Shown here: piece by piece, positions 11,929 to 20,267 of the stretch
Layout of the letters: every line of letters begins with the position of its first letter
Numbering within the stretch: position 1 is the first letter of the stretch
Source: JBBRVW01 sp963784645
GTDB lineage: Bacteria; Actinomycetota; Actinomycetes; JACCUZ01
Length of the DNA: 64,000 bases
Direction: 5' to 3'
Assembly: GCA_963784645.1 (NCBI GenBank)
Contig: CAWARY010000005.1
Location: forward strand, 434,001 to 498,000
The notes under the pieces: model-generated
Seen by the model: only the letters and a program-made list of their open reading frames with translations
Told to the model about the DNA's origin: nothing
Databases searched by the model: none
Position numbers and translations under genes: made by a program

Positions 11929-14433
11929 ATGGCCACCCGTACGCCCACGCGCCCCCGCGCCACCAGCTCGCGCGGCGCCGCGAAGCCGGCGGCGCGGAAG
12001 TCCTCGTCGACGCGCTCCCGGTCGACCTCGCGCGGCTCCGGCCGCTCGGCCGCCCGCACGCGCGCCCGCCGGACCCGGACCGGCCCCCCGTGGCCGGTGC
12101 GCGCGCTGCGCGGCCTGTGGCTGGGGATCGCGCACGTCGTCGGCGGGCTGGCCCGCCGGATCGGCACCAGCGCCCGCGACCTCGACCCGGCACACCGCCG
12201 CGACGGCGTCGGCCTGCTCCTGGTCGGGCTCGCCACCGTGGTGGCCGCCGTCGAGTGGTGGGACCTCCAGGGTCCGGTCGGCGCCGTCGTCCATGCCGTG
12301 GTCGCCGGCACCACCGGCCGGGTCGGCCTGGTGCTGCCCCTCGTGCTGCTCGGCCTCGGCATCCGCATCCTGCGGCACCCGCAGGACGCCGAGGCCGGCG
12401 GCCGGATCGGCATCGGCCTGGGCTCGCTGGTGCTGAGCGTGCTCGGTCTGGTCCACATCGCCCGCGGCCTGCCCGACCCCAGCAAGCACGACGCGCTGCG
12501 CGAGGCCGGCGGCTACCTCGGCTACCTCGTCAGCTCGCCGCTCGTCTCGGCGGTCTCGGCCTACGTCGCCGTCCCGCTGCTCGTGATGCTCCTGCTGTTC
12601 GGTCTCCTGGTCGTCACCGCCACCCCGCTCCACGCGCTGCCGGAGCGCGGCAAGGCGGTGCTCGCGTGGCTGATGCACCGGCCCGAGGACGCCACTGCCG
12701 ACGATGCGGCGACGGCCGCCGGCGAGCTGCCCACGGGGGAGCCGCTGGAGCCGCTCAAGCGCCGCCGGCCACGTCGCCGCCAGGGCACGATGACCGAGGT
12801 CGACGACGACTCGGACATGCCCTACGACGCCTCGGTGGTCGCCCGCGCCGACGGCATCGTCCCCGGGGGCGGTACCGACCCCGCCGCCGACGAGGCCGAG
12901 CCGGGGAAGCCGCCGCCGGCGCACTCGCCGATGCCGGTGCGGGTCGAGCAGCTGCTGCTCTCCGGCGACGTCACCTACAGCCTGCCCCCGGCCGACGTGC
13001 TGCGCGAGGGCTCGGAGCACAAGCCGCGGTCGAAGGCCAGCGACGCGGTCGTCGAGTCGCTCACCGAGGTGCTCGAGCAGTTCGACATCGACGCCCAGGT
13101 CACCGGCTACACCCGCGGCCCGACCGTCACCCGCTACGAGGTCGAGCTGGGCAACGCGGTCAAGGTCGAGCGCGTCACCGCGCTGTCCAAGAACATCGCC
13201 TACGCGGTGGCCAGCGCCGACGTCCGCATCCTCTCGCCGATCCCCGGGAAGTCCGCGATCGGCATCGAGATCCCGAACGTCGACAAGGAGGTGGTCAGCC
13301 TCGGCGACGTCATGCGCTCGGCCGTCGCGCGCAACGACCACCACCCGATGCTGGTGGCCCTCGGCAAGGACGTCGAGGGTGGTTTCGTCGTCGCGAACCT
13401 CGCGAAGATGCCCCACTTGCTCGTGGCCGGCGCCACCGGCTCCGGCAAGTCCAGCTTCGTGAACTCGATGATCACCTCGTTGCTGCTCCGGTCGACGCCG
13501 GACGAGGTGCGCATGGTGCTGGTCGACCCGAAGCGCGTCGAGCTCACGGCGTACGAGGGCGTGCCGCACCTCATCACCCCGATCATCACCAGCCCGAAGA
13601 AGGCGGCCGAGGCGCTGCAGTGGGTCGTGCGCGAGATGGACCTGCGCTACGACGACCTGGCAGCGTTCGGCTTCCGGCACGTCGACGACTTCAACAAGGC
13701 CGTCAAGTCGGGCCAGGTCACCCCACCGCCCGGCAGCGAGCGCGTGCTGGCGCCCTACCCCTACCTGCTGGTCGTGGTCGACGAGCTCGCCGACCTCATG
13801 ATGGTCGCGCCGCGCGACGTCGAGGACTCCATCGTCCGCATCACCCAGCTCGCCCGCGCCGCGGGCATCCACCTGGTGCTGGCCACCCAGCGGCCCTCGG
13901 TCGACGTCGTCACCGGCCTGATCAAGGCCAACGTCCCGTCCCGCCTCGCCTTCTCCACCAGCAGCCTCTCCGACAGCCGGGTCATCCTCGACCAACCGGG
14001 CGCCGAGAAGCTGGTCGGCCAGGGCGACGGTCTTTTCCTGCCGATGGGCGCCAGCAAGCCGATGCGCATCCAGGGCGCCTGGGTCACCGAGGCGGAGATC
14101 GTCTCGGTGGTCGAGCACTGCAAGGCCCAGCTGCAGCCGACCTACCGTGACGACGTCACGGTCCCGCAGAGCACCCGGCGCGAGATCGACGAGGAGGTGG
14201 GGGACGACCTCGACCTGCTCTGCCAGGCCGCCGAGCTCGTGGTCACCACCCAGTTCGGCTCGACCTCGATGCTGCAGCGCAAGCTGCGGGTGGGCTTCGC
14301 CAAGGCCGGCCGGCTGATGGACCTGATGGAGAGCCGCGGGATCGTCGGGCCGTCAGAAGGCTCCAAGGCCCGCGACGTCCTCGTGCAGCCGGACGAGCTG
14401 GACGGCGTGCTGTTCACCCTTCGGGGCGAATGA
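11929..14433 (+). CDS. ftsK: FtsK/SpoIIIE family DNA translocase
   Basis: The 834-residue septal DNA pump moves chromosome ends through the division site. A basic Arg/Ser/Thr-rich N-terminus of about 55 residues precedes several membrane helices (about 60-240). A Pro- and acid-rich linker and the motor follow. Walker A GATGSGKSS is near residues 500-510, Walker B LLVVVDELADLMM near 615, and LATQRPSVDVVTGLIKAN is the FtsK signature. The gamma winged-helix domain at the end has FGSTSMLQRKLRVGFAKAGRLMDLMESRG. Start ATG 11929 lies six bases after a TAGCCT box. A gene for a RodZ-like protein follows. Confidence 0.96.
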   Translation: MATRTPTRPRATSSRGAAKPAARKSSSTRSRSTSRGSGRSAARTRARRTRTGPPWPVRALRGLWLGIAHVVGGLARRIGTSARDLDPAHRRDGVGLLLVGLATVVAAVEWWDLQGPVGAVVHAVVAGTTGRVGLVLPLVLLGLGIRILRHPQDAEAGGRIGIGLGSLVLSVLGLVHIARGLPDPSKHDALREAGGYLGYLVSSPLVSAVSAYVAVPLLVMLLLFGLLVVTATPLHALPERGKAVLAWLMHRPEDATADDAATAAGELPTGEPLEPLKRRRPRRRQGTMTEVDDDSDMPYDASVVARADGIVPGGGTDPAADEAEPGKPPPAHSPMPVRVEQLLLSGDVTYSLPPADVLREGSEHKPRSKASDAVVESLTEVLEQFDIDAQVTGYTRGPTVTRYEVELGNAVKVERVTALSKNIAYAVASADVRILSPIPGKSAIGIEIPNVDKEVVSLGDVMRSAVARNDHHPMLVALGKDVEGGFVVANLAKMPHLLVAGATGSGKSSFVNSMITSLLLRSTPDEVRMVLVDPKRVELTAYEGVPHLITPIITSPKKAAEALQWVVREMDLRYDDLAAFGFRHVDDFNKAVKSGQVTPPPGSERVLAPYPYLLVVVDELADLMMVAPRDVEDSIVRITQLARAAGIHLVLATQRPSVDVVTGLIKANVPSRLAFSTSSLSDSRVILDQPGAEKLVGQGDGLFLPMGASKPMRIQGAWVTEAEIVSVVEHCKAQLQPTYRDDVTVPQSTRREIDEEVGDDLDLLCQAAELVVTTQFGSTSMLQRKLRVGFAKAGRLMDLMESRGIVGPSEGSKARDVLVQPDELDGVLFTLRGE

Positions 14434-14485
14434 TCAACGCCGGGTCACCGATAGACTGGTGACTTCGCACGGGAGGAGCACCACG

Positions 14486-15238
14486 ATGTCCATCGGCACG
14501 ACCCTCGCGCAGGCGCGGGAGTCTGCCGGTCTCAGCGTGGACGAGGTCGCTCACGCGACCCGGATCCGCCGCACCCTGCTGCTCGGCATCGAGAGCGACG
14601 ACTTCTCGTCGTGCGGGGGCGACTTCTACGCCCGCGGCCACATCCGCACCGTCGCCACCAAGCTGGGCGTCGACCCGGCGCCGCTGATGCACGAGTTCGA
14701 CGCCGCCCGGCCGCCCGAGCCCCCCCGGACCACTGACGTCTTCGAGCCGGAGAAGGCCCGTCCCGAGCGGCGCGGTCCCAACTGGAGCGCCGCGATGGTC
14801 GCCGCGCTCGTGCTGGTGGTCGGCTTCGGGATCTTCCAGGCCTTCACCGGCGGCGACGGCCGACGGGCCGTCGTCGGCGGGCCGGCGGCCACCGGCTCGA
14901 CCTCGGCGCCCCCGACGGCCTCGCCGAGCCCGTCCCCGAGCGGCGACGGGGGCGGCAGCGCCGTGGCCCAGGCGCCCCGCGGCAAGGTGCAGGTCGACCT
15001 GACCGCCACCGAGAAGAGCTGGGTGCAGGTGACGACCGGCACCGGCCAGGAGCTGTACCAGGGCCTGATGGACGCCGGCATGCGCAAGTCCTTCACCGAC
15101 AAGCGCCAGCTGCGGGTCGTGGTCGGCAACGCGGGTGGTGTCGAGCTCACCGTCAACGGCACCGACATCGGCGCGCCCGGGCGCCGTGGCCAGGTCGCCC
15201 GGCTGCAGTTCACGCCGCAGGACCCGACCGGCGCCTGA
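14486..15238 (+). CDS. RodZ-like helix-turn-helix membrane protein (DUF4115)
   Basis: The protein of 250 residues has an N-terminal helix-turn-helix (MSIGTTLAQARESAGLSVDE, then VAHATRIRRTLLLGIESDDF). A single membrane helix lies near residues 100-120 (MVAALVLVVGFGIFQAFTGG), followed by a Ser/Pro/Thr-rich linker. The C-terminal domain, with VQVDLTATEKSWVQVTTGTG, is of the DUF4115/RodZ type. RodZ anchors the actin-like MreB in rods; in Actinobacteria the role of such proteins is less clear. GGGAGGAG at about 14471 ends seven bases before ATG 14486 and decides the start. Confidence 0.88.
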   Translation: MSIGTTLAQARESAGLSVDEVAHATRIRRTLLLGIESDDFSSCGGDFYARGHIRTVATKLGVDPAPLMHEFDAARPPEPPRTTDVFEPEKARPERRGPNWSAAMVAALVLVVGFGIFQAFTGGDGRRAVVGGPAATGSTSAPPTASPSPSPSGDGGGSAVAQAPRGKVQVDLTATEKSWVQVTTGTGQELYQGLMDAGMRKSFTDKRQLRVVVGNAGGVELTVNGTDIGAPGRRGQVARLQFTPQDPTGA

Positions 15239-15272
15239 CGCCGGTCCGGCGGGAGGGCCGTCCGGCACGCCT

Positions 15273-15278
15273 TAGGCT
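15273..15278 (+). promoter_or_regulatory. -10-like box TAGGCT for leaderless rimO
   Basis: TAGGCT ends seven bases before the rimO ATG. No ribosome-binding site lies between. Confidence 0.5.
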
Positions 15279-15285
15279 GGCGGGC

Positions 15286-16737
15286 ATGGCCCCCTCGTCC
15301 GGCCGGCGCGTTGCGCTGGTCACCCTCGGCTGCGGCCGCAACGAGGTCGACTCCGAGGAGCTCGCCGGCCGGCTGGCCGCGGACGGCTGGCAGCTCGTGG
15401 CCGAGGCGGCCGACGCCGACGTCGCGCTCGTGAACACGTGTGGCTTCGTCGACGCCGCCAAGAAGGACTCGATCGACACCCTGCTGGCAGCGGCCGACCT
15501 CAAGGACGGCCACCGCACCCAGGCGGTCGTGGCGGTCGGCTGCCTCGCCGAGCGGTACGGCGACCAGCTGGCGGCGTCGCTGCCCGAGACCGACGCGGTG
15601 CTGAGCTTCGACGACTACGCCGACATCTCGGGGCGGCTGCAGGCGATCCTCGCGGGAGAGAAGCACCAGCCGCACGTGCCGCGCGACCGGCGAACGCTGC
15701 TCCCGCTGGCCCCCGCGGACCGCACCGTGCCGTCGGCGCCGGCCGCGGTCGAGGTCTCCCGGCCCGACCTGCCCGAGGGGGTCGCGCCGGCCGCCGGACC
15801 CCGCCCGGTACGGATGCGCCTCGGCGACGGCCCGACCGGTGCGCTCAAGCTCGCCAGCGGCTGCGACCGCCGGTGCACCTTCTGCGCGATCCCCACCTTC
15901 CGCGGTGCGTTCGTGTCGCGGCGGCCTCCGGAGCTGCTCGCCGAGGCCGGCTGGCTCGCCGAGCAAGGCGTGCGCGAGCTGGTGCTCGTGAGCGAGAACT
16001 CCACGTCGTACGGCAAGGACCTCGGCGACCTCAGGTTGCTCGAGACGCTGCTGCCCGAGCTTGCGGCCGTGCCCGGAGTGGTCCGGGTCCGGGTCAGCTA
16101 CCTCCAGCCTGCCGAGATGCGCCCCGGGCTGGTGACGGCGATGACCTCGACGCCGGGAGTCGCGCCGTACTTCGACCTGTCCTTCCAGCACAGCAGCGGC
16201 CCGGTGCTGCGGCGAATGCGTCGCTTCGGCGACACCGACCGGTTCCTCGAGCTGGTCGCATCCGTGCGCGCCGCCGCGCCCGAGGCCGGTCTCCGGTCCA
16301 ACGTCATCGTCGGCTTCCCGGGCGAGACCGAGGCCGACCTCGCGGAGCTGGAGCGGTTCCTCACCGAGGCGCGCCTCGACGTCGTCGGCGTCTTCGGCTA
16401 CTCCGACGAGGACGGCACCGAGGCGGCGACCCTCGACGGCAAGCTGCCGGAGGACGTCGTGCGCGAGCGGGTGGAGCGCCTCACCTCGCTCACCGACGAG
16501 CTCGTCGCGCAGCGGGCCGAGGACCGCGTGGGCCAGGTCGTGGAGGTGCTCGTCGAGGAGCTCGACGTCGCCGCGGGGACCGCCGAGGGGCGGGCCGCGC
16601 ACCAGGGCCCCGAGGTCGACGGCAGCACGACGCTGCTCGACGCCGGGCACGTCGCTGTCGGCGACCTGCTCACCGCGACCGTCGTCGCCTCGGAGGGTGC
16701 CGACCTGGTTGCGGCCCTGCGGGCACCGAGCAGGTGA
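15286..16737 (+). CDS. rimO: Ribosomal protein uS12 methylthiotransferase
   Basis: The 483-residue radical-SAM enzyme methylthiolates an Asp of ribosomal protein S12. The N-terminal UPF0004 domain has the first-cluster cysteines in VTLGCGRNEVDSE, LVNTCGFVDAAKKDSID and VAVGCLAERYG. The radical-SAM CxxxCxxC is in SGCDRRCTFCAIPTFRG at about residues 192-202, with the RimO-typical GAFVSRRPPELL after it. A C-terminal TRAM-like domain ends the protein. MiaB (51506) is the paralogue. Its stop overlaps the pgsA start. Confidence 0.95.
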   Translation: MAPSSGRRVALVTLGCGRNEVDSEELAGRLAADGWQLVAEAADADVALVNTCGFVDAAKKDSIDTLLAAADLKDGHRTQAVVAVGCLAERYGDQLAASLPETDAVLSFDDYADISGRLQAILAGEKHQPHVPRDRRTLLPLAPADRTVPSAPAAVEVSRPDLPEGVAPAAGPRPVRMRLGDGPTGALKLASGCDRRCTFCAIPTFRGAFVSRRPPELLAEAGWLAEQGVRELVLVSENSTSYGKDLGDLRLLETLLPELAAVPGVVRVRVSYLQPAEMRPGLVTAMTSTPGVAPYFDLSFQHSSGPVLRRMRRFGDTDRFLELVASVRAAAPEAGLRSNVIVGFPGETEADLAELERFLTEARLDVVGVFGYSDEDGTEAATLDGKLPEDVVRERVERLTSLTDELVAQRAEDRVGQVVEVLVEELDVAAGTAEGRAAHQGPEVDGSTTLLDAGHVAVGDLLTATVVASEGADLVAALRAPSR

Positions 16738-17351
16738 GCTCGCCGGCGCGCGAGGGAGGCCAGGCCAGCGCCTGGAACGTCGCCAACGCCCTCACTGTCC
16801 TCCGGCTGGTTCTGGTCCCCGTATTCCTCGCGGCGCTCTTCCACGACGACGGGCACGACGACGGCTGGCGCGTGGTCGCCTGGGTGGCGTTCGCGGTCGC
16901 CTCGGTGACCGACCGGATCGACGGCGAGATCGCGCGCAGGCACGGCCTGGTCACCGACTTCGGCAAGATCGCCGACCCGATCGCCGACAAGGCGCTGATC
17001 GGCGCGGCGCTCGTCGGCCTCTCGTTGCTCGACGAGCTGGCCTGGTGGGTGACCGTCGTGGTGCTCGTCCGGGAGATCGGGGTGACGCTGCTGCGGTTCT
17101 TCGTCATCCGGCACGGCGTCATGCCGGCCAGCCGTGGCGGCAAGGTCAAGACCCTGCTGCAGGCGGTGGGCATCGGCCTGCTCGTGCTGCCGCTGGACGG
17201 CGTGCTGCACGCGTTGGCGCTGCTGATCATGTACGTCGCCGTCGTCGTCACCGTCGTCACCGGGCTCGACTACGTCCAGCGGGCGCTCCGGCTGCGGCAG
17301 ACCTCGGAGCGGGCCCTGCTCAAGCGGGCCCGGCGCGCCGAACGGCCGTGA
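16734..17351 (+). CDS. pgsA: CDP-diacylglycerol-glycerol-3-phosphate 3-phosphatidyltransferase
   Basis: The membrane enzyme of 205 residues makes phosphatidylglycerophosphate. The CDP-alcohol phosphotransferase motif is complete at about residues 60-85: the Asp of VTDRIDGEIARR, then G-x3-D-x3-D in DFGKIADPIADK. About five to six hydrophobic segments follow, with SRGGKVKTLLQAVGIGLL typical of PgsA. GTG 16734 overlaps the rimO stop and the end overlaps cinA, giving an operon rimO-pgsA-cinA. The pgsA-cinA-clgR order is conserved in Actinobacteria. Confidence 0.94.
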   Translation: MSSPAREGGQASAWNVANALTVLRLVLVPVFLAALFHDDGHDDGWRVVAWVAFAVASVTDRIDGEIARRHGLVTDFGKIADPIADKALIGAALVGLSLLDELAWWVTVVVLVREIGVTLLRFFVIRHGVMPASRGGKVKTLLQAVGIGLLVLPLDGVLHALALLIMYVAVVVTVVTGLDYVQRALRLRQTSERALLKRARRAERP

Positions 17352-17857
17352 CACCCGTACCGGAGGCCGTCGCGCTCGCCCGCGAGGTCCACGAGCTGCT
17401 GCTGGCCCGCGGGGAGACCCTGGCCGTGGCCGAGTCGCTCACCGGGGGAGCGCTCGGTGCCACCGTCACGGCGGTGCCGGGCGTCTCGGCGACCTTCCGT
17501 GGTGGCGTGGTGGCCTACGCCACGGAGCTCAAGACCGAGCTGCTCGGCGTCCCCGCCGACCTGCTGGCCCGCACCGGGCCGGTCGACCCGCTCGTGGCGG
17601 CCGCGATGGCCGCGGGCGTGCGCGGTCGGCTGGGCTCGACGTACGGGCTGGCGACCACCGGCGTGGCCGGCCCGGACCCGCAGGAGGGGCACGCGCCGGG
17701 CGAGGTCTACCTCGGCCTGGCGGGCGGCGCACGGCTGCGGCTGCTGCACCGCCGGGTGGACCTGCCGGGCGACCGGGCCGCAGTCCGGGCAGGTGCGGTC
17801 CTGGCGGGGCTGCGGTTCCTGCACGAGATCCTCACGGGCGGGAACGGCGAACGATGA
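17348..17857 (+). CDS. cinA: CinA-C domain nicotinamide-nucleotide amidohydrolase (PncC-type)
   Basis: The 169-residue protein consists of the stand-alone CinA C-terminal domain. Visible motifs are LAVAESLTGGALGATVTAVP near residues 24-43, GGVVAYATELKTELLGVP near 50-67 and GLATTGVAGPDPQEGHAPGEV near 98-118. These form the NMN-deamidase active site in the family. The GTG start overlaps the pgsA stop. The larger N-terminal nucleotide-binding domain of full-length CinA is absent, as is usual for PncC. Confidence 0.92.
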   Translation: MTPVPEAVALAREVHELLLARGETLAVAESLTGGALGATVTAVPGVSATFRGGVVAYATELKTELLGVPADLLARTGPVDPLVAAAMAAGVRGRLGSTYGLATTGVAGPDPQEGHAPGEVYLGLAGGARLRLLHRRVDLPGDRAAVRAGAVLAGLRFLHEILTGGNGER

Positions 17858-17983
17858 TTACAGCGTTACACTCGACGGTGCCTGGCGGCGCGCCCCTGTG
17901 GGTCGCTCGCGTCAGGGGACGGCGGCACCGGCTACGGTGATCACCTGCCGTTGCCGCAGTCCTGGACCAGAAGGAGGCCCGCG

Positions 17984-18331
17984 ATGATCCTGCTCCGCCG
18001 TCTGCTGGGCGACGTCCTGCGGGAGCGTCGCCGCGAGCAGGGCCGCACGCTGCGCGAGGTGTCCTCGGCCGCCCGGGTGTCCCTGGGCTACCTGTCCGAG
18101 GTCGAGCGCGGCCAGAAGGAGGCCTCCTCCGAGCTGCTGGGCTCCATCTGCGACGCCCTCGACGTGCCGATGTCCGAGCTGCTGCGCGAGGTGAGCGACA
18201 ACCTCGCCCTGGCCGAGGCCGTGTCCGCCGTCGACCAGCTCGAGTCCTACGTGGTGCAGACCGGCGCACGGCCCGCGCCGGTGGCGGCGCCGGCGCCGTC
18301 GTCGATGCAGGTCACCGACCTCGCCGCCTGA
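17984..18331 (+). CDS. clgR: XRE-family transcriptional regulator, ClgR-like
   Basis: The 115-residue protein starts MILLRRLLGDVLRERRREQG and carries one Cro/C1-type helix-turn-helix (LREVSSAARVSLGYLSEVER, then GQKEASSELLGSICDALDVP). These features and the position after pgsA-cinA match ClgR, activator of clp protease and other stress genes in Actinobacteria. The strong AGAAGGAGG at about 17969-17977 fixes ATG 17984 and excludes an upstream TTG. The C-terminal 35 residues are Ala/Pro-rich and end VTDLAA; ClgR in relatives is turned over by ClpP through a C-terminal tag, and an Ala-Ala end is compatible. A strong hairpin follows. Confidence 0.87.
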   Translation: MILLRRLLGDVLRERRREQGRTLREVSSAARVSLGYLSEVERGQKEASSELLGSICDALDVPMSELLREVSDNLALAEAVSAVDQLESYVVQTGARPAPVAAPAPSSMQVTDLAA

Positions 18332-18373
18332 CCCCGGGCACGCATGAGCCACCTGGTCCCCGGGTAGCAGTGT

Positions 18374-18427
18374 CGCAGGACGCCCGTCCACCCCATCGTC
18401 AACGGGGGTGTGGACGGGCGTTCTGCG
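18374..18427. terminator. Bidirectional hairpin terminator between clgR and nei
   Basis: The left arm CGCAGGACGCCCGTCCA and the right arm TGGACGGGCGTTCTGCG pair nearly perfectly over more than 20 bp around a short loop. The hairpin lies between convergent genes and is the strongest terminator-like structure in the window. Confidence 0.8.
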
Positions 18428-18444
18428 TCTGCCGGGACGAGCGG

Positions 18445-19296
18445 TCAGGGCCGGTAGCGGGTGCGGCCGGCGGGCCGGTCGGCCCGCCGGGGTGGACGCA
18501 CCGGCGCCGGCGCCGGTCCCGGCTGGCACTGCGGGCACCAGTAGGCGATCCGCTCGTACGGCGGCGTCCCCTGCGCCGCGGTCAGGACCCGGGTCCCGCA
18601 GCGTAGGCACGGCCGGCCCTGGCGCTCGAACACCCAGTGGTCCGCCCCCCGCCGGCCGGTTCCGGTGGTGGTCTGCCACACGTGGTCCTTGTTGAGGTCG
18701 AGCAGCCGGTGCGACCGGTCCACGACGGAACGCAGGTCGACGTCGCGCACCGGTGTCCAGGGCGAGACGCCCTCGAGGAAGCACACCTCGGTCTTGTACA
18801 GGTTGCCGACGCCCGCCAGGTTGCGCTGGTCGAGCAGCGCCTGACCGATCTCACGTCCGGGCTCGGCGGCGAGCCGGCGGACGGCCTCGGCGGGGTCCCA
18901 GTCCGGGCCGAGGAGGTCCGGGCCGAGGTGGCCGACGACGTCGGCCTCGCGGTCGCGGGGGAGCAGCTCGACCACCGGCAGCCGGTAGCCGACGGCGTCC
19001 CACTCGGTGTTGCTCAGCAGCAGCCGCACCTGCCAGTCCGGGCCGCCGTGCCAGCGGGCGCCGGGGCGGTACAGGTGCCACGAGCCGTCCATCCGGAAGT
19101 GCGTGTGCAGCGTGAGGTCGCCGGCGATCCGGGTGAGCAGGTGCTTGCCCCGGCTGACCACCTCGATGACCTCGCGCCCGGCCAGGTCGACGGTAGCCAG
19201 CTGCGGCACCCGGAAGTCGGAGCGGGTCAGCAGCCGACCGGCCAGCGCGTCGTCGAGGCGACGTCCGGCCAGCCAGACGGTGTCTCCCTCGGGCAT
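18445..19296 (-). CDS. Fpg/Nei family DNA glycosylase (endonuclease VIII-like)
   Basis: The 283-residue base-excision repair enzyme begins MPEGDTVWLAGRRL. The N-terminal Pro-Glu catalytic pair and the PEGD start favour Nei over Fpg. The H2TH region has GQALLDQRNLAGVGNLYKTE. The C-terminal zinc finger has CLRCGTRV and CPQCQPG. A Pro/Arg-rich tail of about 25 residues follows the finger. It converges on clgR and is divergent from the ABM-domain gene. Substrate preference is inferred only. Confidence 0.92.
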   Translation of the reverse strand: MPEGDTVWLAGRRLDDALAGRLLTRSDFRVPQLATVDLAGREVIEVVSRGKHLLTRIAGDLTLHTHFRMDGSWHLYRPGARWHGGPDWQVRLLLSNTEWDAVGYRLPVVELLPRDREADVVGHLGPDLLGPDWDPAEAVRRLAAEPGREIGQALLDQRNLAGVGNLYKTEVCFLEGVSPWTPVRDVDLRSVVDRSHRLLDLNKDHVWQTTTGTGRRGADHWVFERQGRPCLRCGTRVLTAAQGTPPYERIAYWCPQCQPGPAPAPVRPPRRADRPAGRTRYRP

Positions 19297-19361
19297 GGTG
19301 TGAGCATCGTCTCCCGCCCGCGCGGGAAGATGCGTCGGGGGTCGCGTTGCTCGAAGAGGAG

Positions 19362-19916
19362 ATGAGCATCCTGTCCCGAACCGCAGAGCCGGTCACCGTC
19401 ACGGTGGCCCGGCGGGTGGCCGTCGGCCGCGAGCACGAGTTCGAGCAGTGGTACGACGGCATCATCGGCGCCGCCTGCCGCTTCCCCGGCTTCCTCGGGT
19501 CCGGCGTGCTGCGGCCGCACACCGCCGAGCAGGACTGGCACGTCGTCTACCGGTTCGCCGACCCCGACGCGCTGGCGCGGTGGGAGCGCTCTCCCGAGCG
19601 TGCCGAGTGGCTGGCCAAGGCCGAGGACCTCGTCGAGGAGACCGGGGTCAGCCACGTGACCGGTCTGGAGACCTGGTTCGCGCTGCCCGGTCGTACGGCG
19701 CCCGCCCCGCCGCGCTGGAAGATGGCCGTCGTCACCCTGGTGGCCATCGTTCCGTTGGTGCTGCTGATGAACGTGCTGGTGCTGCCGCACCTCGCCGGGT
19801 GGCCGCTGGTCGCGCGCGCCCTCGTCCTCTCGGGCAGCCTCACCGGCCTCATGACCTGGGTCGTGATGCCGAGGATCACCCGGGTCTTCCGGCGGTTCCT
19901 CTACGGTGGTCGCTGA
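19362..19916 (+). CDS. Antibiotic-biosynthesis-monooxygenase-like membrane protein
   Basis: The protein of 184 residues has an N-terminal ABM/dimeric alpha-beta barrel domain (VTVTVARRVAVGREHEFEQW, FPGFLGSGVLRP and WHVVYRFADPDALARWERS). A C-terminal part follows with two membrane helices (KMAVVTLVAIVPLVLLMNVL and VARALVLSGSLTGLMTWVVM). This ABM-plus-two-helix layout is common in Actinobacteria and other bacteria; the function is unknown. The start is ATG 19362, though its purine-rich AGAGGAG is immediately adjacent, so TTG 19347 is an alternative. Confidence 0.8.
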   Translation: MSILSRTAEPVTVTVARRVAVGREHEFEQWYDGIIGAACRFPGFLGSGVLRPHTAEQDWHVVYRFADPDALARWERSPERAEWLAKAEDLVEETGVSHVTGLETWFALPGRTAPAPPRWKMAVVTLVAIVPLVLLMNVLVLPHLAGWPLVARALVLSGSLTGLMTWVVMPRITRVFRRFLYGGR

Positions 19917-19951
19917 CCGGTCACAGGGCCGGCCGAGCACAGGGAGTCGTC

Positions 19952-20254
19952 GTGGCCAGCGGTGTCGGGATCCTCGTCGCGGTGTTCTTCGCACTGTTCG
20001 CCGTGATGTTCGTGGGCATCGTGATCTTCATGGTGGTGGCCGCGACGCGCAGCAAGCGGGCGCTCGAGGCCGGCGGCCTCGACCCGTTCGCCGCCGAGGC
20101 GCAGCTGGCCGCCCGGGCGGCCGGCAGCGAGCTGCTCGCGCCGCGTCGGTCCCTCGAGGACAGGCTGCGCGAGCTCGACGACCTCCGGTCCCGCGGCGTG
20201 ATCTCCGACGAGGAGCACGCCACCGCGCGGGCCAGGGCGCTCGCCGACGGCTGA
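19952..20254 (+). CDS. Small SHOCT-like membrane protein
   Basis: The 100-residue protein has one N-terminal membrane helix (VGILVAVFFALFAVMFVGIV). A SHOCT-like C-terminal segment (SLEDRLRELDDLRSRGVISD, then EEHATARARALADG) follows a polar linker. SHOCT is a short oligomerisation-type motif of unknown biochemical role. AGGGAG lies about six bases before GTG 19952. The AAA+ ATPase gene follows after 13 bp. Confidence 0.75.
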   Translation: MASGVGILVAVFFALFAVMFVGIVIFMVVAATRSKRALEAGGLDPFAAEAQLAARAAGSELLAPRRSLEDRLRELDDLRSRGVISDEEHATARARALADG

Positions 20255-20267
20255 GGGCCCATCTCCC